NCBI GenBank assembly: GCA_004802725.1
Contig: SGPM01000233.1
Span: 1-44,090, forward strand
Reading direction: 5' to 3'
Source: Antrodiella citrinella
Lineage: Eukaryota; Basidiomycota; Agaricomycetes; Polyporales; Steccherinaceae
Length of the DNA stretch: 44,090 nt
Part shown: piece by piece, positions 11,216 to 22,157 of the stretch
Position numbering within the stretch: position 1 is the stretch's first letter
How the letters are laid out: each line of letters begins with the position of its first letter
Position numbers and translations under genes: made by a program
The notes under the pieces: generated by a model
What the model saw: only the letters and a program-made list of their open reading frames with translations
What the model was told of the DNA's origin: nothing
Databases searched by the model: none

Positions 11216-12658
11216 TTACAACTCGATACCGATATCTTTCAACAACGTCTCCGTGGTATCCCACACCTCCTTCGCGATTTCCATGTTCTCTGAAGCGGCG
11301 CTGAGCTTCGTCAACGTAGCAGGCGGCATCAAGAAGGCACCCTTGTACTTCTCCGCCTGCTCGCGTACAACAGGCGCAACGGCAGCGAAAACCTGGGTGT
11401 ATGCGCCTTGTGCCGGGGAGGACGTGAAGTTGTGCGATATGAAGGTGAAGAGGGATCGAAGAAACCAGCCCTGTCGTTGGGCGAACTTTAGATTACCCTC
11501 TTAAGTGGAAATAGACGTGAGACTGTGAGATACGGATTCGAACGTGAAAGGTAGTGCGCACCTGTGTTGACAGTCCCCGGATGCAGAGATACACAGATGA
11601 TCGGAATGTTTTGTTCGTTCAGACGTTTCTGCAACTCTTTGATGAACAGCGCACTGACGAACTTCGAGCGAGCTGTGAATACCGACCGACAAGCATCAGT
11701 AACGACGGTAACATCGGAAAATCATCGTCCTTACCGTAACGTTTCATCTGAGCGAACGAACCGCGCTGCTCATCGTTGAAATCTTCCCGATTCCTGAACT
11801 GTACGGTATCTGAGACGAAGCGTATTGCTGCACTAGAAAGCTTCGTATATGCTGGTCAATATATCCGAGCGTGATGATAGGAGAAGCTCACATTGACAAT
11901 CCGGACGTCGGAACCTTCCTCCTTTGCTGTCTTTTCCATGAGCGGTAGCAGCGTCCGAGTCCAGATGAATGGACTGATATGACTAGGAGGAGGTTCAATG
12001 TCTGTTCCACGACACAGAGACGGTTTACTCACTTGACCACCATGATGTCCTGAATATCTATTTACAGGACGAGTTAGATGTTATGAAGGCATACGGCGTC
12101 TGCATGGGGTCTTACCGTCCTTTGTCTTATTATACGGTACAAGAGTGCTGAAAACCAGAGTCAACTCGCGATCTACATGCCAGTCATGGGTGCGGTACGT
12201 ACACAGCAGCACAATTGACTGAGGAAACACACCGCAAAATTCAAATATCAGCATGCGGATTTTGTAGCACAACCAGACGCACTCACCCAGGATATCCAAC
12301 CTCGTCTCCTTCTCCAAGAACCTCTCCGCAGCATTCTTCGCCTCCCTCGGGTCACTAAGGTCCAGCTCCAGCCACTCCACGCTTCCCTTACCCAACGTTA
12401 ACTTCGCTATAGCCGCCTTGGCCCTCTCCTCGCTCCGCGCAGCCATGTATATCTTCGCGCCATGCGTAACGAGATGCTGAATCGTCGCAAACCCAAGTCC
12501 AGCACTACGAAGAGAGACTAGGTTCAGTCTCTTCATCGCTGACTCGGCGATATAGTGTGGGGTACTCACTTTCCGCCGGTCACGATCACAACTTTGCCCT
12601 CTAGATCTGGTATGTCCTTCTCGATGTCCCAGCGCAGCGCAGTGTTCCACAAACCCAT
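11216..12658 (-). CDS. Short-chain dehydrogenase/reductase (retinol dehydrogenase-like), copy 1
   Basis: NAD(P)-dependent oxidoreductase; substrate unknown. Nine exons from the high end (12570-12658, 12287-12504, 12203-12218, 12116-12147, 12033-12057, 11892-11982, 11735-11840, 11562-11672, 11216-11499) splice to 323 residues. Seen: cofactor loop TGGNAGLG near residue 30, acidic LDLSDPREA, a VNCAA motif where most relatives have NNAG, a Ser-rich strand LSSAA holding the likely catalytic Ser, and YARSK as the YxxxK pair, assembled across an intron. Exon 3 is only 16 nt. The VNCAA change leaves the structural Asn intact. A homologous gene with nearly the same exon plan lies at 19061-20451. No signal peptide. 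Class assignment firm, substrate not predictable. Confidence 0.88.
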
Positions 12659-13111
12659 ATTATGCTGTCAGTGTCAAGCCAAAAGAGTTCGAACCTTTCG
12701 GGATGGCAACTATCTATTCGATCCGCGACCAGCGGTCGTGATTTATAGAAATTTGGATGCCCGGTAACCATTTCCCACTCCTGTGCTCCTAGTGAAGCAT
12801 CCGCGGACGACGACGGTAAGAAAAGAACGAGGCGTACGATCGGGTCGAGCTGCGCAATGCGGCCCGCGGCAGTGCACAGAGACTCACTCAGTCACAGGCA
12901 CGGGAGTGTGACATGTCGCGTCGAAAGCCGGGAGCGTGACAGAAAGATGATCTAGAGTTGTGAAGTTCAACTTCGACTGCTTGTGATTCTACATGTAATC
13001 TGCTACTACTGATTCTACTACTACTGAAGACTCTGAGGATAGACACAATGTGCGATGACGCTTGCAAATAGAGAGCGAATAGAAAATCAATCGAGACTCG
13101 GTGAAAATGCT
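12659..13111. other. Promoter of dehydrogenase copy 1 and 3' region of the RNA-binding gene
   Basis: Both flanking genes are on the minus strand, so this holds the upstream region of one and the downstream region of the other. A TATA sequence is annotated separately. A short CTACTACT-type microrepeat lies near 13002-13025. No gene seen. Confidence 0.5.
12742..12747 (-). promoter_or_regulatory. TATA box of dehydrogenase copy 1
   Basis: TATAAA on the minus strand, about 85 bases upstream of the ATG at 12658. Confidence 0.45.
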
Positions 13112-16100
13112 TTATGAGGCTTTCGTAGTAGCGGTCCTGCCTGCTACGGCTACCCTTCCCTGGCCTCCCTGTACGTTGGACGGCATCGTTGCGCTGTTGA
13201 CTGCTCCAGCCCCAGCGTTCTTCTCCTTTCCGCTTTCATTCAAGCTAACACCCAGCCCTACCTCTCCCTTAATACCGTCCTCTCTCGCGTTGCCCGTCGT
13301 GACGACTACACCGCCGTCGAACGGCGGACCTTCCGCAAACGCCGAGAAGGGGGTCGCAGGACTCAGCGTAGCAGGTGTGCGCGTCGAGTTCGAGTAAGAC
13401 AGCGCCGGGGAATCCAGGGGAGAGACATTGCCATCTGAACCGGAGGAGCCTCGCGCGTGGTAGGATGCATGATGACGGGTACTAGCTACGTTGGAAGCGG
13501 ACGTGCTAGAGATAATGGGGACAAGATGCAAAGCAGCTGGACTGGTATCGATGCGCGTATTGGAAGGTTTGAGGTTGATACTATCCGCCATAACGTCACA
13601 AGTCGTATCGGCGTGAGCTGCACGGTGGTTGGGAGACGTATCGCGAACAGTGGAATCGAGGTGATGTTTGATCCTGTGATCGTTCTGGCTAGTGCTAGAG
13701 TTGTGTTCGACTCCACTGTAAAGACAAGTGTTCGGATCAATACTGCTGTCAACGTTGAGATTACTAGCCTGAAAATCATACTTAGTGCTGTTATTCGTGA
13801 TGCTGCTCTTCGGAACCTCAGCGCCGGTTGCCGTCGAAAACCCCTGGAACGCGTCACTGCTCCTCCGTCCCGAGTAGTCCTCCGGCATCGTGGAACACCT
13901 AGTCCTCTCTTCTGACCCTTCTCTGTCCGGTCCGTCGTTACACCCGTCGTCCAGTCGCGGCAATAACTTGGATCCACTGGTGTGTGTCTGATTACGCTGT
14001 CTCGTGAAATTGAGCTTTGCATTGACGTCGTCCATGGCAAGACGTGAAGGAGGGATCGAGGGTGGTTGAGTCTGTGTGACTGGGGAAAGATGCACGCTCA
14101 CGCCCGAATTCGTTGCTAGAGGTGGACCACCGCTACGACCACTGGCAGCTTGAGCGTGAAAATCCTCTTCAGACAGAGAGGGAAGCGTATTCATGAGTCT
14201 ACGACCCAGGAGAACAGAGTTAGCCTTGCCAGCAGCCGATAGACTTCCATCAGGTCCGACATTGCGCGTGATCCCAGTCTGCTCCTGTCGAAGGATATGT
14301 TGCTGTAGCTGCTGAGACTGAAGATACTGCTGCAGTATATCCCTTTCCAACGACGTGAATCCATTCTGCGACCGCGTGGCCGCGGAGCTTTCCTCCACCA
14401 GGCGGCTCCCAACAGGATCCGCAAGCACCGAAGTCTCGTCGTAGCTGCCCAAATGGGGCGGAATCCTCAATGTAGGGCCAAGCTCTGCAGCGCGGGAGTT
14501 CAACATATGATCGTGTGCGACATAGGCTGGATTGGTACCGGCGTGACCGATAGCAGGAAGGGAATTCTGGGTGAATTGCTGCATGCGCTGGTGTTGATCT
14601 AGATGATGTTGAAGTGGCAACGGGGACGGGGTCATCTTGCGACTGGCGAGATGGTGTTGTGAGCGGAACGAGTCTCCGGGTACCAAGGGTACGTTTCCAT
14701 GCGCAAACAATTGCTCGTATTCCAGAGGAGAGGGTATGCTGCTGGCCGGCGAGACCATGCCCGGACCACGCAGCCCGACAGGATGGAAACTCGGAGAGTG
14801 GCCGGATACAGAAGGAAGCGGAGAGACCGCGAAAGACGGCGACAAACCAGGCAAAGAGGAGTTACCCATCCCGGGTGAAGTATGAAGCTGGCCTCCTTTG
14901 AGATTCAGCAAGGCGGCTTGGGCGACGGTGAGTCGCGAGGGTGACTGATCTCCGTCACGGTTCATCCTTTCCATGCGCTGACAGATGGGAGTAAACATGA
15001 GCATGAATCATGGAACAACGGGAAACGGGAAGAAAAACATACTCTTAGTTCTCGTTGCTCGCTTGTATCAGCAAACCGAACTGAGATCCTGCACCCGGCA
15101 TCAGCCCATCCGCGAACCATTCTGCCGTGCAACCTCTCGATGATTTCTTCTGCAGCAGTCCTACTTTCCAACCTGAAAACATCTTAAGCGCGATAAATAT
15201 ATGGTTATGAATTCAAGTGTACCTCACAAAAGCAATAACTCGCGCGGGAACGCTGAGCCTTGTCTGGAAGAACCTGGAGCTCATGATCTTGTAGGGGCTG
15301 ACCAATGCGGTCAACGTCGGCTCGTTGATGTCCATAGGTAAGCCCTCCATATACAAGTTGGTTGAGCCGGTGTCTTGCAAACGTTCCATCCGCGATTTGA
15401 ACGTATCGCTCTCACTCGCGCTCGGCGACACCCCGGGTGCAGGATCGGCAGGAGAGGGAGGCAGCGCAGAAGCGTACATAGTACCAGGGATCTTGTGAAC
15501 GCGCTACAGATGTCGGTCAGAGAATGGCACTGTGGATGATATGAATGTGACTAACTTTCGAATAGCTTGGGTGCAAGTTGCGATATTTACGCAGCGTTTC
15601 AATACACTTCTCTGCGGCGTCGACACTGCCAAAGCTGCAAACAGCGGACAAACCTTGTGAATAACTACGTGACATAAGGAGCACAATACTTACAGAACAA
15701 AACCGTAACCACTGTAGAATAATTGTCAGATGGGGACATGTCTAGAACGCATTGCGATAACTCACGAAGGTCTGTCGCTGACATGTCTGGTGAATGTCCT
15801 CACGCTAACCACTTCGCCGAACTCTCGCGTCATGGCCAACAGCTGGTCTTCCGGGAAGTTGGGAGGAAGCCCGTTAATGTAGACGTTCGGCGTCTTGAAA
15901 TCGTCTGACGCTGCCGATTGACCGCACTGCGAATCGGTAGCCGATACAGATGGGGAAGGAGACGGCCCCATGGCCCCTCGATTCTGGTACGAAGAAATGA
16001 GAGACGGAGATGCATGCGAAGACAACAAGGGAGACGGCTCGGACGGAGGAATTGGAGAGTCGTCGATCTCAATGATATGAGTGGTCGGAGTGGGAGGGGC

Positions 16101-16870
16101 AAATGGAGCGGCTTTACTAGGAGAGTTCGAGACCGCGGAGACTGTGCGAATGGATTCAGGATACGCGGGGATTTGCAAGGGCTTGAATGATTCCTGAGTT
16201 GGGGCTAAAACGACGAGCAACGGTCATCAAAGTGCCAGCACGAACAGATATGTCACGGCAACTTACTGGGCCCTTCGTTCAGCAATGCCGCGGTCAGACT
16301 AAGTACGTCTGATCCCGATATGCCTCCATCCGTCGCCCTCACATTACCATCGGAATTTCCCGTGGTATTGATAAATGGGAGGCTGTGTATGTGGATGGGT
16401 GCGTCAAGCAGCTTGGGCTTTATCTGGAATTGAGAGGCAGCTGGCGAGAGAGACGGCGGAGTCGGGATCGTCGGTGAAACTGCAGATAGAGTAGAGGACG
16501 AATCTAGCGTAGGGAGCGAATGTGACGAGCTCAAAGATGAGAATGCATCTTGCAGAAGCGGAGAAGTGCGAGTGGATGGGAGCGAAAACGGAAGCTGGTT
16601 CTGGCTGCGCGCCAGAAGGTTTTGCGTAAACATAGAGTCACGAGAGGACAGAGAGCCTTTCGGCGAGATCAAGGATGGCGAGAGCTGGTTCGTGGTGGGG
16701 GTATTCACATGGGGAGACTGCGATAGGGCATTCGGAGAAACTGGGGTATGCAAGTTCAAAGCGGACAGGGATGGCGTAAAGGAGAGCGGAGGGGTGCGAC
16801 TGGTATCGAAGACTGAAAAAGGTTGTTGTTGCTGGGAACCAAGAGGAAGCGAATTCTGCTGGGAAGCCAT
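13112..16870 (-). CDS. Tandem-RRM RNA-binding protein with long low-complexity tail
   Basis: Seven exons from the high end (16267-16870, 15766-16204, 15694-15711, 15556-15634, 15223-15503, 15043-15172, 13112-14977) give 1138 residues. Residues 1-310 are Ser/Pro/Gln-rich. RRM1 starts NVYINGLPPNFPEDQLL and continues through an 18-nt exon coding GYGFVL; RRM2 is NLYMEGLPMDINEPTL ending ISVRFADTSEQRELR. The pair and the VRFAD ending resemble the RBMS/MSSP class of single-stranded-nucleic-acid or poly(A)-region binders (resemblance by eye). A conserved-looking RLTVAQAALLNLKGGQL follows, then about 600 residues rich in Ser, His, Asn and Gln, probably disordered and condensate-prone. A TATA-like CTATAAG about 420 bases upstream suggests a long leader. 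Likely a post-transcriptional regulator; target unknown. Confidence 0.85.
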
Positions 16871-19060
16871 ATCTGAGGTGGACGAGCTTTCGGCCGCAGG
16901 GTACGTCTAAGATGAAGTCAGTATCAGAAGAAAACACGAGGAGGAGACCGCATACAAAGACTGATTTAAATATTCAGATGTCGGGGCGCAGAAATAGGAA
17001 TCGGGAGAGAGCGAGAGGTAGGCAAATTGTTCGTAGAAGGAGAGATTCGGATATGTGACGCGTGATAGAGAAATGACGATAGTACAGAAGCCAAGTTTAG
17101 GGCTGGGAGTACGTATGCGATGGCGATGGTGAACGGTTGATTTGTATGGCGCGGAGAGGGCGTACGTGGATAGTCGGGGGTAGAGCTGCGTACAAGATGG
17201 TGATGAGCGTCCAAATGAGCTTGTGTGATGATAGTGGGGGTTGAAAGGAAAGGGGAAAGGGGAGAAAGAGAGCACCATCGCGCGTTCTTATAGTGGGACG
17301 GGACGCGAAGACGTTCTCCACTTCGCCGACGCGACATGAGAACAACTTCGGACGATGCGCTGCCCTCCGAGACGACGGCGCGCTGCGCGCTCCCTTCTTG
17401 GGAAACGGCACTGCTATCTGCGCCGTGAGGCCCCCTTGCCGCCGGGTCGGGTCCAGGCCGCCAGCACATGCCGGCGTCGCCCACGGGCAGCTTCTCCTTC
17501 CCAATTCGTTGCGGTGCGTGCCATCCAGCGCCACAACGTCAAACCATCCAGATAAGGCAGTCATCAATCCCTTTCCGGATGCAGTCTTCGACGCTCGCGT
17601 CCTGTCTGTCGCCGAGTGGCGGACCTCCCGTGCGCCGGTCGTGTCGTCGTGCCTGCTCTTCGCAGAGTGCATCGCCGGAGACGGCCTCATCTCCCGCCGG
17701 NACCGTCGAGGTTGGACACGATCGCACCGTCTGCCACCGTGGCCGTCCTCGAGGGCACTGGTCGATCGTCTTCCAGCTGCAATCTGCCACCCCGAGAGCC
17801 AATCATGAGCAGAAGCCGCTGCCGAAGCTTCCAAGCACCAGACACCGCGACATGTCCATCATCGTCGCTGGTTTTGCAGGTTCCCTCTTAAGTATCCCTG
17901 CATTTACATATTCATCTTCGAGATAGACGATATCATCGTTCGCACCTGCATGTCGTTTCCGACCATCTCGCGGGCGGTTGTCCTTCTTCGCATCCAAGCA
18001 CTGGCGGTGCTGCATGGTCTTCACCGCGTCCGGTGTAGTTGTTTCCTGGCACTGCCATTGCATCCAGCGGTTATCCATAAGCAATGCAAACAGTGAACTA
18101 AACGAACAGGGTTGATATACCCAGAAACAGGGATATTGCTCGAGGACTGACCATGTGGAATAGCGCGACTATATACGCATCCCAGTTGGCGGAATGCCTC
18201 TATGAGCAACGGCGAATTGACTTTGGTGCCCACGTCCAGACCTTCTCTGAACGATTCCAGCTCTGCACATACACTCCTCGGCAACGTGGACTGATAAAGA
18301 GCCAAGGACATCAGCATGTATCCCCCTCCGAACTGATGAATTCACTGACTGCGATTCTGTGAACCCGGAGCTTTCCTTTGTTGACTCAATCCACAGGCAA
18401 GACTCGCTTGCGACAGAAGTCAGCATCAGACTGGAAGACGAGCGGCGCAAGTTTGAAGTAAACTGCATGACAGCTCATACATATGCCAGACATGAGACTT
18501 CTTCACTATGGCGGGTTGATGAGCTGTCTGGATGATACTGTCACGAATGGAAAATGAGGGGCCAGTATTCTCGACAAAACAACTGTATCATGCACCTTGC
18601 ATCAAAGCTTGACTTGAGCATGCAGTCGCAAATGCAGATGTCCATTCGCAGATCATTTTCGAACCAGATAACGAGGAATGTCTATACAGTGCCAGTTGCC
18701 TTCTGAAGAACGAACCGAGTTCGTCGAGAAGTTGCGAAAGAGTTCGCCGGAAGGCGCCTAGAAGCGGCACGTCCAGTCACGTTCACGTGCCAACATGTCA
18801 CTGGCGGTGTGTCACCCAGTCTACGAGCTTTGACAGCACGACTGCAATACTAACAGTATGGATGATGCTGAGAGCGTCAAGACCCGTTCAGTTTGGCAAG
18901 CAGGACCTGGATCATTGCACATAGCAACGAGTTCCCTGTACATAGCCTAAACGCTCATAATCAATGCCCGAAAGCATAGCCGAATCCTTGACATGACTTC
19001 CCCAATTCCGATTTCATGCAGGCAAATCGTCACACTGCACGTCCACCTCCTGCAGCACCT
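16871..19060. other. Upstream region of the RNA-binding gene and gene-poor stretch
   Basis: The first 420 bases are pyrimidine-rich on the minus strand and fit a long 5' leader. From 17290 to 17900 the sequence is GC-rich with overlapping open frames on both strands (17293-17808 + and 17097-17834 -) but no recognisable motif; a single undetermined base (n) sits at 17701. From 18000 to 19000 only short frames occur, such as 18021-18317 (-), which I do not recognise. No gene is supported. Confidence 0.45.
17287..17292 (-). promoter_or_regulatory. TATA-like element of the RNA-binding gene
   Basis: TATAAG on the minus strand (within CCACTATAAGAACG), about 420 bases before the ATG at 16870. The position implies a long leader or a 5' UTR intron. 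Confidence 0.35.
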
Positions 19061-20451
19061 TCAAACTTCCGCCCACAGTTCCTCCGCGAGCGCAGAATCC
19101 TCACACACCGGCGCGTTCGGACATCCTCCAGTCCTACAATCCGTATCCACAGCAACTTCACATGCGCGTCCTGAGAGACCTCGCGAACCTTGAGTGACGT
19201 AGAAGCAAAGAGCTGCGCGGAAGCTTCCTTCGATGCGGTGAAAGCAATGACAACGAGCTTGTAGATGGTGCGAAAAGCTTTGTGCACGGATGGGATGGAG
19301 ACGTTTCGGATTCCCTCTGCGAAGATATCGGTCACGAGAATTGCACACCAGGTAGACATAGCATTCACCTGTATCGACGAACCCAGGGTCCACCGCCGCA
19401 GCCAGTATTGGTACGCCGTCCCTCTCGAAACGAGTCTGTAGGGCGAGAGTGAAAAGCGCGTTGGCTACCTTGGTCACGCCGTAGCGAGCGCGCATAGGCG
19501 CGCGGCCATCCTTGTGTCTGTCGTTGAAGTCGTCTTTGTTCCGGAAGCGCAGCCACCCTGGTTCAAAAGTAGGGGACTTGACTGAACTAGAGGAAACCTG
19601 TTTCATGTGAGAAAGGGAAGTGAAAGGATGAATCGTAGTCAGAAGCGTACGTTCACAATCCGGACGTCTGCACTGAGTTCTTGTGAGGTCTTGATCAGCA
19701 GCGGCAAGAGTGTCAAAGTGAATACAAACGGACTAAGATGGCTGTAGAGATCATGGAGACGTTTCGAAGAGCTGAGCAATTAGCGGCGTGTACGGGTTAA
19801 GCTACATACTTCACCATTATCGCTTGCTGAATGTCTAGCAATACGGGGTAAGAAGGAGAGATGCGAGCGTCTTCGTGTGGACGTACTGCAAGTTTCTGGT
19901 CTAATCACATATGAACCGGATGTTCTGCCGACATAGACCTTCAGTTACGTAGAGCCCAACGTAGACCTATGCGCTTACACCCCAGCGTTGTTGACTGGTG
20001 AGCAATTTCTTCAGCTAGAGCAGTGAGAGATAGTCATAAAGGCATAGTACCAAGCACATCCGGTCTCTCTTCCATCTTCATGAAGTCCTCAGCGACTTGC
20101 ATCACCTTTCTCGGATCGCACAAGTCCAGCTTCAGCCAAATAACACTTCCGTGCTTCTCTTTTGAACCACCGCCGTACCCTTCCGCTTGCAGCTCTGCTT
20201 TCATACGTGCAATCGCGTCCTTTCCCTTGGCCTCGTTCCGACATGCGAGATATACCTTAGCGTTGTGCGCGTACAACTGTTTGACAGTCTCGTATCCGAG
20301 TCCAGAACTATTGAAAACAGAATGCAACTTAAGAGTCTGAGTTGATAGGAAAGGTAAGAACTCACTTTCCACCAGTCGCGAAAATGGCTTTGCCCGATAG
20401 ATCAGGTATGTCTCTCGACGCAAGAAAAGGGACCGGTTTATTCTCCTTCAT
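19061..20451 (-). CDS. Short-chain dehydrogenase/reductase, copy 2 (paralogue of 11216-12658)
   Basis: Exons from the high end: 20366-20451, 20051-20307, 19979-19994, 19887-19924, 19811/19810-19834, 19651-19741, 19369-19597, then 19199-19316 plus 19061-19133. Total about 310 residues. Seen: cofactor loop ATGGNSGLGYET, LKLDLCDPRKV, VNNAGV on a 16-nt exon, catalytic-strand VSSSS, and YGVTK as the YxxxK pair. Exons 5 and 6 are 25 and 91 nt, exactly as in copy 1, while an intron of copy 1 beside the YxxxK motif is missing here. The last intron uses a weak GTCACT donor in my model; without it the frame continues into an unrelated tail, so the C-terminus is uncertain and could be a frameshift. Substrate unknown. 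Confidence 0.8.
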
Positions 20452-20924
20452 TGTTGTCGAAGCTGCTCGGCGAGAATGAAGCGGCTGTTCTGTTCTTCAG
20501 AAAGCAGTGCGTGCATCACAGTTCAACGACGTTCATTCCCGACGAGTGTCCCTCTCTATATGGTCCCCTGTTTTGTCCCGCATCGCAACGTGTTTCATTC
20601 GGGAGGGCATAGTGCTTACGACATCTTGCTGGGACCCAGCGAAGACTCGAGAGGACTCGAAGTGAAGAGTTTATGAAGAGCGTCGACGAGGAGGATAAGA
20701 CATGTTGATTGTTTTCAGTACAGCTCTGAAGCTCAGTGCTCACAGAGAAAGCAATACAACCCGACGTTTCTGGAGAAAGCTGGAAAAAGTCTGCCCTAAA
20801 TGTTTCACGTGACTGTGACGCGACGCGTTTTGCGTGAACGCGACCAAGAACTTAGTGCGCTCACCTCACTGTCATAGCACACCATTATACCAGTCGGTGA
20901 ATCGAGGCAGCTCGTTTCTCCACA
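20452..20924. other. Divergent promoter between dehydrogenase copy 2 and NNF1
   Basis: 473 bases separate two genes reading away from each other, so both promoters must lie here. No clear TATA box was found for either. Short open frames (for example 20476-20676 +) show no motif. Confidence 0.5.
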
Positions 20925-21803
20925 ATGTCGTCCGCCAATCCAGGCAGCAAACGATGGACTGCCTTCTACACCGCTCTTCAAACCGCCATCCAGCGATCAA
21001 CGCACAAGTGGACGTGCGTATCATTCTCATGTAATGCTCAAACGTTGAGATCTGATTGTTATTTAGGTATGAAGACTTTACTGAGTGCTTCTCCCTATGG
21101 TGTGAAGAAGAACCTGCGTCATCCTCGACGGTGTTCAGCACCGTAGCCCAACACATGGAGTCCGGTATCACTGTACGTGCGTTCCCTCAATGTTGCCTCT
21201 TCATCTACGTTGCTAAACCGAATGTATTCTCACCGGGTTTTCTGCGCGTTCGTGTGACACAGAACAGAGTAGACGAGCTTCTTGTCCAATTCAACATCAA
21301 AGAAAACCTTGACAAAGTGCAGACGGTCGTCTCAGAAGCCAAAGCTCGGAAGAAGCAGCAGGAGCCTTACGAAGGGCACGACCTTTGGAGGGAAGACTTG
21401 CAGCCTCGCGCTGCGGTGCGTGCTCGGACCATCCCCTTGCTAGAAAAAGAGAGAGACCGGTTGAAGGAGATGTTAATCGAGGTGCGTCACGTAAATGCTG
21501 GATCATAAGGCAAGGGCTCCGTCACGGGGGTCATCGACTTATCTGCATTGTATACAGCTGGATGAGGGCAATTTGAAATTACAAGCTGAGATGCAGGCGA
21601 ATGTGAGGGCCAGAGAGGAAGCTGATGCGGAAGCCACCGCGCTCCTGGATATCCTGGAACAGGTTCGTCAAAATCCATATCTTCGTCCCTATTGTCGCTG
21701 ACACTCATTTGTTCAGTTGAGGGAGAAGTGGGACGAGGTTGCTGTGGATGATATTGAAGCGTGGACGTTGCAAACGGCTGAATCTATAGCGACCAGTAAG
21801 TGA
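20925..21803 (+). CDS. NNF1: Kinetochore protein Nnf1 (Mis12/MIND complex)
   Basis: Small nuclear coiled-coil subunit of the Mis12/MIND complex, which links the centromere to the Ndc80 microtubule-binding complex. Five exons (20925-21013, 21067-21172, 21263-21481, 21558-21662, 21717-21803) give 201 residues, typical for Nnf1/PMF1. Seen: N-terminal RWTAFYTALQTAIQRS, then KWTYEDFTECF assembled across intron 1, then NRVDELLVQFNIKENLDKV and EAKARKKQQEP. The remainder is heptad-like coiled coil (LDEGNLKLQAEMQANVRA). The assignment rests on this layout and length and is fairly secure for a fast-evolving protein. The stop overlaps a GTAAGT donor-like hexamer. Confidence 0.78.
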
Positions 21804-22157
21804 TGGGCTTTGGCTTGGGGATACTGTACTTAGAGATACCATTGTGTAGTATACTGGGATTTTTGTACTGTTAGTTGTAACTTGTATTGTAAAAGAACGG
21901 GAGCCCTGTATCCGCAGACTCAAAGGAGAACGATCAGCAGGGTCAGACGTCAAGTTCCGGCAACGTTTCAAGTAGGCTTGACGCACTAGTTGAAGCACTA
22001 GTACTACATGGATGATGTTACATGTATCATGATCACCGTGACTTTCCCCGATCGTACAATGAGCTTACCCTGACATCAACACTGCATAAAGCTACGAGTT
22101 TGTGTCATCTCATTGATATGCAGGTCCTCTCCATCATCTCTCTCACAGCTTGCCAAC
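21804..22157. other. Short intergenic region upstream of the alpha/beta hydrolase
   Basis: 354 bases with no supported gene. It contains the NNF1 3' end and the promoter of the next gene; an in-frame ATG at 22113 could extend that gene by 15 codons. Confidence 0.45.

Noticed and set aside
12661..12760. TTCGAAC flanked by pairable bases on the minus strand upstream of dehydrogenase copy 1
   Set aside because: Only a T-arm-like hairpin forms; the rest of a tRNA is absent and the site lies in the gene's leader.
17097..17834. 245-codon minus-strand and 171-codon plus-strand frames
   Set aside because: GC-rich region with mirror frames and an ambiguous base; no domain is recognisable.
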